Below, one piece after another: positions 19,895-27,286 of a DNA stretch of 64,000 nucleotides; position 1 is the first letter of the stretch; the number at the start of each line of letters is the position of its first letter. The notes below the pieces were generated by a model, which worked only from the letters and a program-made list of their open reading frames with translations, was not told the DNA's origin and did no database searches. Made by a program: the position numbers and the translations under genes. This DNA comes from Bacteroidales bacterium (GTDB lineage: Bacteria; Bacteroidota; Bacteroidia; Bacteroidales; Muribaculaceae), in contig QAMW01000020.1 in assembly GCA_003150235.1 (NCBI GenBank), positions 8,521 to 72,520 of the forward strand. The letters are read 5' to 3'.

Positions 19895-21574
19895 ATGAAA
19901 ACTAAAATATTATTAGCCGCTCTCTTTGCAGGCAGTCTCGCTCTCACATCATGCGAGGACTTCCTGACTCAGCAGAATACCACACAGGGCAGCGACGGGT
20001 CGTTTATCGATAATGACGGCGCCGTGCTCGCCACCACGGCACCACTATATAATTATGTATGGAACAGCTTCAACGACAAGGCGTATTACAGCATGGGCGA
20101 CGGCCGTTCCAACAACATCACCGCGCGTTGGTCGGACTACATCTATCCTTACACCAATTTTACCGAGACATCGCTCTCTCCCGGTCTTGAAGACTCGTGG
20201 AATGCCTTCTACTCCGTCGTGGCACAGTCCAACAATGTCGTTAACCGTATCCTCAATGCCGGAGCAGGCGCGTCCGAGGCAGCCAAGATACAGGGTATGG
20301 CTGAGGCACGTTTCATGCGCGGACTCGCCTACTGGTATATCGGGTCGCTCTGGAACAAGGCGATTATCTATACTAACACCACCGATGCCGCCGCCAATCC
20401 GGTGCTTCCCGCCCATCGCGTGACCGATGTAATGGAGTTTGCCATCCGCGACCTTGAGTATGCCGCAGCCAATCTTGCTCCGCAGTCGTCACAGCCCGGC
20501 CGCGTAACCAAGTACAGTGCTTTCGGAATACTCTCGCGTGTGTACCTCTCCATGGCAGGTCTTACCACCGACGGTGCATACGACGGCGGCAACATAGCTA
20601 CCGACCATGACCGCGGAGTCCGTAACACTTACTATCTTGACCTTGCCAAGAAAGCAGCCCTCAAGTGTATAGAGGGACCCGCCGAGCTTATGGAAAACTA
20701 TGGCGACCTTTTCGCTGTAAAGACATGGAACAACAACAAGGAGTCACTTTTCCAGCTGCAGTGGCTTTCCGGTGCAACGAGTGCTATCGGATGGGGATGT
20801 AACAACGCCATCTCCGCATTCTTCGGCTGGTCCACAATGGTATGCGAGGTCAACTGGGGTAACGCGACATACGCTTCCTACGACCTTGTGCGCACCTATG
20901 ACAAGCAGGACCGCATTCGCCGTCACTATACCATCGCCACTGTCGGCGAGTTTTATCCCGACCTTAATGTGGAAAACGGCGGTTACACCTATAATGTCAC
21001 TGAAAGCGACTATGCCAAGAAGTGTAACGTGAAGAAGCATGTGATAGGCAAACTCGACGACAACGGTCAGAGCTACCAGCAGTCATCGGGTGTCAACACC
21101 TATATGCTTCGTCTTGCCGAGGTATATCTCAACCTCGCCGAGGCCATACTCGGCAACAGCGCTTCGACCACCGACGCCACCGCCCTTGAATATTTCAACA
21201 AGGTACGTACACGTGCCGGTATGCCGTCGCTCAACCGCATCGACTATGATGCCATCCACTATGAGCGCCGCATAGAGCTTGCCTTCGAGGGTCAGTACTG
21301 GTACGACCTTCTCCGCCGTTCCTACTACATGGAGTCAGAAGTGGTCAACTATCTGAATCATCAGGACCGTAACGCAAGCTACGAATGGAATGAAGATGAG
21401 GATTGCCAGTATGAGAAGACCGCCGATGCCACCGACGTGGACCAGGCTACAGTGGCACGTCTCACCCTTCCGGTATCGGATGTCGATGCAGGCAGAAACC
21501 CGCTTCTAAAGGAGACTCCTGTTGCCTACGAATTCGGTCCCCGCGAGATTTCGGTTGAAGATTTATATAAATAA
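19895..21574 (+). CDS. susD: SusD-like surface glycan-binding lipoprotein
   Basis: SusD proteins form the lid on the SusC barrel and bind glycan at the cell surface. This 559-residue protein has a lipobox ending at Cys20 (ALTSC) followed by Glu-Asp, in keeping with a surface-export signal. The helical TPR-like fold is seen in segments such as AEARFMRGLAYWYIGSLW, and the C-terminal part has the family feature YERRIELAFEGQYWYDLLR. It is 21 bases after susC and 17 before the next gene. Confidence 0.95.
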   Translation: MKTKILLAALFAGSLALTSCEDFLTQQNTTQGSDGSFIDNDGAVLATTAPLYNYVWNSFNDKAYYSMGDGRSNNITARWSDYIYPYTNFTETSLSPGLEDSWNAFYSVVAQSNNVVNRILNAGAGASEAAKIQGMAEARFMRGLAYWYIGSLWNKAIIYTNTTDAAANPVLPAHRVTDVMEFAIRDLEYAAANLAPQSSQPGRVTKYSAFGILSRVYLSMAGLTTDGAYDGGNIATDHDRGVRNTYYLDLAKKAALKCIEGPAELMENYGDLFAVKTWNNNKESLFQLQWLSGATSAIGWGCNNAISAFFGWSTMVCEVNWGNATYASYDLVRTYDKQDRIRRHYTIATVGEFYPDLNVENGGYTYNVTESDYAKKCNVKKHVIGKLDDNGQSYQQSSGVNTYMLRLAEVYLNLAEAILGNSASTTDATALEYFNKVRTRAGMPSLNRIDYDAIHYERRIELAFEGQYWYDLLRRSYYMESEVVNYLNHQDRNASYEWNEDEDCQYEKTADATDVDQATVARLTLPVSDVDAGRNPLLKETPVAYEFGPREISVEDLYK

Positions 21575-21591
21575 TATCATTACGCAACAAC

Positions 21592-23031
21592 ATGAAAAGT
21601 TTAAAATATATATGGCTTTCAGCCTTAGCTGTACTGTCGGTGGGGATGGTCGCCTGTAACGACGATGACCCTTACTTCGACGAGGACAACGCAAAGACCA
21701 CGCCTGTGGTAAATAAGGTATATCTTGAGGATGTCAAGTCATCGGTGCCCGACCGCGAGGTGACTTACGCCCGTCTGGGTCAGATGATACGCCTCGAAGG
21801 TAGCGGTTTCATAGGCATAAAGAATGTATATGTCAACGGTTACGACACTTATTTCAACCGTGCTTACGTGAGCGACAACTCGATGCTTGTGACGCTCAAT
21901 GCCAAGACTCCCGTTGCCGATGCCGAGCCGGAGGTGCGCAATACTATCCGTCTTGTAAAGGATGGAGCGGAGTCGGTGTGCGAGTTTGAGATACGCGCCG
22001 CTTCACCCTCCGTGACTTCTGTCAGCAACACTCTTCCTCCTGTCGGAGAGCGAGTGGTGGTATTCGGCGGTTCGCTTCAGGAGATAAGCAAAGTCACCCT
22101 TCCCGGGGGTGTCGAGGTGACCGAAGGTATCGCCAGCGATGATGAGGATGGCGAATGGTTCTCGTTTGTGATGCCTTCCGGCGTTACCGAAGGCGGGGCG
22201 ATTGTAGCTGTCGGAGCCAACGGTATCGCACAGACACCCGATTATTTCAATAATCGCAACTGCATGATTCTTGACTTTGACGGTGCCGGTACACAGGGCT
22301 ACTGGAGCTGGAAGGAAGATGGCTCGATGATTAATGCCGACGACCTTGCCGATGATCCTGAAGGTAAATATGGCAAATGCTGGCAGGTTGTGCCCGACCG
22401 TCTGCTTAACGCTGATGGAGGTGTGTCATCAGGCAAGCCGCGTGTCACCGAGTGCTGGACCGCCGGTAACGATGACGAGCTTGACGACTGGACCCGCATG
22501 ACTCCGTATATCGCACCCGAGACCTCCCTCACCAAAATTGCGCTTCAGTTTGAAATCAACGTGCCGGAAGAGTGGGGTACCACCGGACAGATTGAAATCG
22601 CGCTTATCAACAATTTCAACTGGGCAGGCTACGGCTCCGATGACCGCTATGGCGCCACTTATTTCTACATTCCCTGGCTTGGAACCGATGCCGAGGATAA
22701 TCCCGCAGTCGTTCCGTTCAAGACCGAGGGATGGCAGACCGTGACCATACCGCTGTCGGAACTGAACAAATACAAGACCGTGTTCAACGACAACGAGGCA
22801 TCGGTCAAGCCGGTGTTCCAGGATGTAATCAACGACCGAAACGACGCTTCTTACCGTAACTTCGGCATGGGCTTTGTCAATACCGATTTCGAGGTGGAAA
22901 AAGGCAAGGACACATTCAAGTTCAAGTCGACCGCGTTTACCGGACCGAAGATTTATGTCGACAACTGGCGTATCGTGCCTTATGAGTTTGTAACCATCTC
23001 CGATTATCCCGAGGATGAGGAAACAAAGTAA
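21592..23031 (+). CDS. Surface glycan-binding lipoprotein (SGBP-B type)
   Basis: This 479-residue lipoprotein occupies the usual SusE/SGBP-B position after susD. The lipid cysteine is Cys22, followed by NDDD, an acidic export signal that predicts surface display. The N-terminal half resembles tandem IPT/TIG immunoglobulin-like folds (VRNTIRLVKDGAESVCEFEIRAASPSV; roughly 40-215). The C-terminal half (about 220-470) is a beta-rich module rich in Trp and Tyr and probably binds xylan. No catalytic motif was seen. It probably presents xylan to the GH10 enzyme and SusCD. Confidence 0.85.
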   Translation: MKSLKYIWLSALAVLSVGMVACNDDDPYFDEDNAKTTPVVNKVYLEDVKSSVPDREVTYARLGQMIRLEGSGFIGIKNVYVNGYDTYFNRAYVSDNSMLVTLNAKTPVADAEPEVRNTIRLVKDGAESVCEFEIRAASPSVTSVSNTLPPVGERVVVFGGSLQEISKVTLPGGVEVTEGIASDDEDGEWFSFVMPSGVTEGGAIVAVGANGIAQTPDYFNNRNCMILDFDGAGTQGYWSWKEDGSMINADDLADDPEGKYGKCWQVVPDRLLNADGGVSSGKPRVTECWTAGNDDELDDWTRMTPYIAPETSLTKIALQFEINVPEEWGTTGQIEIALINNFNWAGYGSDDRYGATYFYIPWLGTDAEDNPAVVPFKTEGWQTVTIPLSELNKYKTVFNDNEASVKPVFQDVINDRNDASYRNFGMGFVNTDFEVEKGKDTFKFKSTAFTGPKIYVDNWRIVPYEFVTISDYPEDEETK

Positions 23032-23054
23032 TCATTTAAACCAAGAATTACACA

Positions 23055-25421
23055 ATGAAACTAAATAAATTGATATTTCCGTCAGTCGCACTCGCCACAG
23101 TAATTGCCGGCTGCGATGATCAGATAATGGAATGGCAGGGGAGCGACCCTACTGTCGAGGCTTCGGAAATACCTCTTCAGCTTGCCGAACAGATAGCTCT
23201 TTACAAGCCAATCAAGGATTATGTGTCGCAATACCGTCCCGGACTTAACCTTTCGCTCGGAATGGGTGCCGACATGTATCTCGACGATCCCGCCTACAAG
23301 GCTATCGTCGATGAGAACTTTACAGGTGTCACCCTCGGCAACGCCATGAAGATGGGGTCGCTGATGAAGTCAAACGGTACGATTGACTTTACGACGGTCG
23401 ACCGGGTACTTGCCGCGCTTCCTGCTGGAATGAAGCTTTACGGTCACAACATGCTCTGGCACACCCAGCAACAGCAGACTTACCTCAAGTCGCTCATAGC
23501 TCCTGAAATGAAGGTTGAGGTAAGCGGTGACGATGTATGTATCAACGTGATAAGCAACTCCGGTTTTGAGGATGGTACTAGTGCCGGCTGGACAGGTCTC
23601 TGGGGTAAATATACCTACGTCGTGGAGCAGCCGGGTCATGACAGTGACTATGCGCTGCATTTCACGATGACCGACGAGACTAACGTCAATTATGACTGCC
23701 AGCTTTTCTGGCCTACTAATCTTATTGTCGGCGAGACGTATGCTTATTCGTTCTATGTTAAGTCCGACTGCAATCTTACAGTGCAATTCATGGGACAGAA
23801 CGAATCCTATGGAGGTATTTACAAGGACTCATTCACAGCGGGTGCCGACTGGACTTATTGCACAGGCGAGTTTGTTTATGATGAGAAAAGCACTGCCGAT
23901 ATTTGCCGTGTAGGTATTCAGTTCGGAGGCACTCCGGGGAGCAACCTGTGGGTTGACGACTTTAAATTCGGTGTCAAGAATGATGGCCCGAAGAATCTTT
24001 GTGACAACGGCAACTTTGCCGACGGTACAGGGGGTTGGACTCTTCAGAACACCGGAGCCGGTGTTGAGGTTGTTGAAATCGGCGATGCTCCTTCCGGCAA
24101 CAAGAATGTGCTCAAGATGACTGCTTCCGATGCTTCCGCAAACGCATGGGACCTTCAGGTAATCTCACCGGAGATTCCTATCATGACTCCCGGCGCGAAG
24201 GTCGAGCTGTCGTTCTACGTGAAGTCCGACCAGGCGGGTCAGGGTCGTGTGTCGTTTAATGACGCTCTTTCTAACAAATGGCCGTGGATGAACTGGACCG
24301 GCTCGCAGTCGAGCTGGACAGAGGCATTTGAGACTTCTACCGGATGGACATATATAGATGTAGTCCTGCAGAATTTCAGCATAGACTTTGAGGAGGGCTT
24401 TACTACATGGCAGTTTAATCTTGACTTCGGCTACCTGCCGGGAGTGACCTATTACATTGATAATGTGATGGTGACCGAAGTATCGGAAGAACCCGCTCAG
24501 GTTAAGCGCCGTGCAGGCGGCATCACCTACGTGCTCAAGAGTGCAGAGGAGAAAAAGCAGATACTCACCGATGCTATGGAGCAGTGGATCAAGGGCGTTG
24601 CCGAGCATATGGGCGACCGCGTTGACGCATGGGATGTAATCAACGAGCCTATCACCGACGGGGTACCGCGCTGGCGCGGTATTGACGGTGTGTTTGGCGG
24701 CACTGCAAGTGACGGCACTCCTGATGCCGCACCCGAGGAAAGCGAGGAAACCGGTCTGGTGCTTAACTGGGCGTCGGATGCCGGCAACCAGCACTGGTAC
24801 TGGGGTCATTATCTCGGCAAGGATTATGCTGTGAAGGCATTTGAATTTGCTCGCACATACGCGCCCAACGCCAAGCTCTTTGTCAACGATTATAATCTTG
24901 AAAGCAATCCCGCCAAGCTTGCCGAACTGATTAACTTCGTCAAGTATATCGATGAAAATGGCGCTCATGTCGACGGTATCGGCACACAGATGCACGTCAA
25001 TGTCAATATCTCCAAGGAGCAGGTCGATGCAATGTTCAAGACTCTCGCCGCTACTGGCAAGCTGATACGTATCACTGAGCTTGACGTGGCATTCGGAGTC
25101 GAGGAGGGCAAGACTGTCACCCCGTCGGCACAGCAGCTTATCAGCCAGGGTGACACTTACCGCATGATTCTCAGCTCATATTTTGAGAATGTACCTGAGG
25201 CTCAGCAGTCGGCAGTGACTATCTGGACTCTTTCCGACAACAAGAAAGAGCATGAATACTGGCTGAAGGGCGATGCTCCCAACATCTTCGACAGCAACTA
25301 TCAGCGTAAGGTTGCCTACAAGGGTGTATGTGACGCTATTGCCGGAGAAGACATTGCCGGTACATTCTCCGGTGAGGATTGGAAAAATCTTCATGAAAAG
25401 GAGGAAGAAGTAACTGAATAA
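23055..25421 (+). CDS. GH10 endo-1,4-beta-xylanase with two inserted CBMs, lipoprotein
   Basis: This 788-residue endoxylanase cuts the xylan backbone. Cys20 (VIAGC) followed by Asp-Asp marks a lipoprotein with a surface-export signal. The GH10 barrel starts at about 45-150 (LGNAMKMGSL, then GHNMLWHTQ). It is interrupted by two carbohydrate-binding modules of CBM4/22-like beta-sandwich type (about 160-305 and 313-477, each with an NGxFxDG-like opening). It resumes at about 495-770 with acid/base Glu531 in WDVINEP and nucleophile Glu675 in RITELDVAF. Such an insertion is known from xylan loci of Bacteroides and Prevotella. It is last in the SusCD operon; the inverted repeat begins 17 bases after its stop codon. 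Confidence 0.95.
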   Translation: MKLNKLIFPSVALATVIAGCDDQIMEWQGSDPTVEASEIPLQLAEQIALYKPIKDYVSQYRPGLNLSLGMGADMYLDDPAYKAIVDENFTGVTLGNAMKMGSLMKSNGTIDFTTVDRVLAALPAGMKLYGHNMLWHTQQQQTYLKSLIAPEMKVEVSGDDVCINVISNSGFEDGTSAGWTGLWGKYTYVVEQPGHDSDYALHFTMTDETNVNYDCQLFWPTNLIVGETYAYSFYVKSDCNLTVQFMGQNESYGGIYKDSFTAGADWTYCTGEFVYDEKSTADICRVGIQFGGTPGSNLWVDDFKFGVKNDGPKNLCDNGNFADGTGGWTLQNTGAGVEVVEIGDAPSGNKNVLKMTASDASANAWDLQVISPEIPIMTPGAKVELSFYVKSDQAGQGRVSFNDALSNKWPWMNWTGSQSSWTEAFETSTGWTYIDVVLQNFSIDFEEGFTTWQFNLDFGYLPGVTYYIDNVMVTEVSEEPAQVKRRAGGITYVLKSAEEKKQILTDAMEQWIKGVAEHMGDRVDAWDVINEPITDGVPRWRGIDGVFGGTASDGTPDAAPEESEETGLVLNWASDAGNQHWYWGHYLGKDYAVKAFEFARTYAPNAKLFVNDYNLESNPAKLAELINFVKYIDENGAHVDGIGTQMHVNVNISKEQVDAMFKTLAATGKLIRITELDVAFGVEEGKTVTPSAQQLISQGDTYRMILSSYFENVPEAQQSAVTIWTLSDNKKEHEYWLKGDAPNIFDSNYQRKVAYKGVCDAIAGEDIAGTFSGEDWKNLHEKEEEVTE

Positions 25422-25437
25422 TTGAAATCTTAACTTG

Positions 25438-25459
25438 CCAAAATACAGAAGAACTAAGA
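25438..25459 (+). repeat. Left arm of 22-bp perfect inverted repeat
   Basis: It starts CCAAAATACA and ends GAACTAAGA. It is the exact reverse complement of 25543-25564. It begins 17 bases after the GH10 stop codon. Confidence 0.97.
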
Positions 25460-25542
25460 AATTTATGGGTCGACAGTGAAATTTTTACTTAAAAATGATT
25501 GGTGAAAATTATATAAAAATATAACTTTGCTGTTAGCTATAG
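25460..25542. other. 83-bp promoter-bearing segment between inverted repeats (candidate invertible DNA)
   Basis: This AT-rich segment contains a forward promoter (-33-like TTGG at 25499, 19-base spacer, -7 box TAACTTTG at 25522). On the reverse strand the nearest -7-like string is TATATTTT, which lacks the final G, so only one direction has a good promoter. This is the layout of Bacteroides phase-variable promoters. No recombinase gene is in the window, so an invertase would have to act from elsewhere. Confidence 0.55.
25499..25529 (+). promoter_or_regulatory. Promoter of the second xylan operon
   Basis: The -33-like element TTGG (25499-25502) and an exact -7 box TAACTTTG (25522-25529) are separated by 19 bases, the usual Bacteroides spacing. 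The predicted start is about 25533-25537, just before the right inverted-repeat arm, and drives the six genes from 25583 to 34662. Confidence 0.7.
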
Positions 25543-25564
25543 TCTTAGTTCTTCTGTATTTTGG
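25543..25564 (+). repeat. Right arm of 22-bp perfect inverted repeat
   Basis: It starts TCTTAGTTC and ends GTATTTTGG. It is an exact reverse complement of 25438-25459 and is followed at once by six T residues (25565-25570). The run of T also makes a transcriptional terminator formed by the full 127-base hairpin possible. Confidence 0.97.
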
Positions 25565-25582
25565 TTTTTTATATTTTAGAGG

Positions 25583-27277
25583 ATGAAAAAAGTAATCGCC
25601 ATCTTATGTGCGTTGTTATGTGTAACCGTAATTCAAGCCGCCGATATCTCTCTGCACAAGCAGGGTAGCGCGACACAGCTTTACGTTGACGGAAAGCCGT
25701 TTGTCATACTTGGCGGAGAGCTCGGTAACAGTTCGGCATCGTCGCCGGCAGACATCGCGCGTATATTCCCGAAACTTCAGCGTATGAATCTTAACACTGT
25801 GCTTGTGCCGGTGTACTGGGATATGGTGGAGCCGATAGAGGGCGATTTTGACTTTTCACTTATCGACACTACTCTTGAAGAGGCTCGGCGCTGCGGTCTT
25901 AAAGTAGTGTTTTTATGGTTTGGAGCGTGGAAGAACTCCATGAGTTGCTACGCCCCGTCGTGGTTTAAATCCGATTATAAGAAATACCCCAGGGCTTACA
26001 CCTCGGAAGGCAAGCCGCTGGAGATAGCAAGCGCTTTTTCCGAAAATGTATATCAAGCCGACAGCCGTGCGTTCAAGGCGTGGCTCGGTCATCTTGCCGA
26101 TGTCGACAAGGATGGCACCGTGTTGATGGTACAGATAGAAAATGAGATAGGTATGCTTGAGGACGCGCGTGATTACTCTGCCGCCGCACAACGGGAGTAT
26201 GACAAGGGCGTGCCTTCACAGCTCATAGCTTTTCTTGAAAAAAATAAGAAATCACTTCATCCGCAGCTGTTGGAGCGTTGGCGCGACAACGGGATGAAGC
26301 GCGCCGGAAGCTGGCGCGAGGTATTCGGCGACGATATCTATTCCGATGAATATTTTATGGCGTGGAACTATGCCGCCTACGTGGAACGGCTGGCACGTGA
26401 GGCGCGTGACATACTCGGTCGTCCGCTATATGTCAACGCCGCCATGAACAGTCGCGGCAGGAAGCCGGGGGAATATCCCTCGGCGGGTCCGCTTGCCCAT
26501 CTGAAAGATATATGGCATGCCGCAGCTCCTACGGTCGACATACTTTCGCCTGATCTTTATGATAAAGGATTTACCGACTGGGTGGCTCAGTACCACACAT
26601 CGGACAATCCGCTTTTTATACCTGAAATACGCCGGTTTGACGGTAATGCGGCACAGGCGTATTATATCATAGGTGAGCATGATGCTATCGGCATCAGTCC
26701 GTTTTCGATAGAGAACGGCAGTGATTCGCCGCAGTCAACCCCGGTGAGGGGATATGCCGCATTGAGAGACCTGATGCCTTTGCTGGTAAAATATCAAGGC
26801 AAGGGAGTCATGAACGGGTTTTACTTTGACAATGACTCGACAGAGCGCATACTGCGTCATGACGGGCTGAAAATAACCGCCAATCACTATTTCACATTGC
26901 CATGGGATCCGAGAGCCATCGACGGCTCGGAATGGATGCCTGTGGGAGGGGTTATAATACGCCTCGCCCCCGACGAGTATATCATCGCGGGCACGGGAAT
27001 AGTGGTGAAATTTGAAAATGAGACTGAAAGCAGCGTGAAGCGCAACCTCGGCGAGGATGGTTTCCTTAACGCCGGGAGTGACCGCAATGCCGCTCCCTCA
27101 TGGGGCGGCGGTATGCGCGCCGGGCTTGCGTCGGTCGATGAGGTGGCGGTCAATCCTGACGGCACGTTGCGGTTTGTGCGCCGCTATAACGGCGACGAGA
27201 CCCATCAAGGTCGTCATGTGCGTATCGGGGTCGATGATTTTCAGGTGTTGCATGTAAAACTCTATCAATATAAATAA
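25583..27277 (+). CDS. GH35-like glycoside hydrolase with DUF5597-type C-terminus
   Basis: This 564-residue secreted TIM-barrel hydrolase has a signal peptide (1-19). The barrel resembles GH35/GH42 beta-galactosidases: strand-end residues WDMVEP near 80, acid/base candidate Glu188 in QIENEIG, and nucleophile candidate Glu348 in LFIPEIRR. The C-terminal beta-rich part (about 440-564) matches what is called DUF5597 in such proteins. Within a glucuronoxylan locus it may remove galactose or a related sugar from side chains, but specificity is not readable here. It is the first gene after the candidate invertible promoter and 9 bases before the esterase. Confidence 0.8.
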   Translation: MKKVIAILCALLCVTVIQAADISLHKQGSATQLYVDGKPFVILGGELGNSSASSPADIARIFPKLQRMNLNTVLVPVYWDMVEPIEGDFDFSLIDTTLEEARRCGLKVVFLWFGAWKNSMSCYAPSWFKSDYKKYPRAYTSEGKPLEIASAFSENVYQADSRAFKAWLGHLADVDKDGTVLMVQIENEIGMLEDARDYSAAAQREYDKGVPSQLIAFLEKNKKSLHPQLLERWRDNGMKRAGSWREVFGDDIYSDEYFMAWNYAAYVERLAREARDILGRPLYVNAAMNSRGRKPGEYPSAGPLAHLKDIWHAAAPTVDILSPDLYDKGFTDWVAQYHTSDNPLFIPEIRRFDGNAAQAYYIIGEHDAIGISPFSIENGSDSPQSTPVRGYAALRDLMPLLVKYQGKGVMNGFYFDNDSTERILRHDGLKITANHYFTLPWDPRAIDGSEWMPVGGVIIRLAPDEYIIAGTGIVVKFENETESSVKRNLGEDGFLNAGSDRNAAPSWGGGMRAGLASVDEVAVNPDGTLRFVRRYNGDETHQGRHVRIGVDDFQVLHVKLYQYK

Positions 27278-27286
27278 CCAGTCATA

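Noticed and set aside
24165..24995. A 276-codon frame antisense to the first GH10 gene
   Set aside because: It lies wholly inside the catalytic part of a clear GH10 enzyme and has no domain-like pattern of its own.
25438..25564. Inverted repeat as the ends of a small transposon (MITE)
   Set aside because: The flanking bases show no target-site duplication (left flank ACTTG, right flank TTTTT), and the segment carries a well-placed promoter for the next gene.
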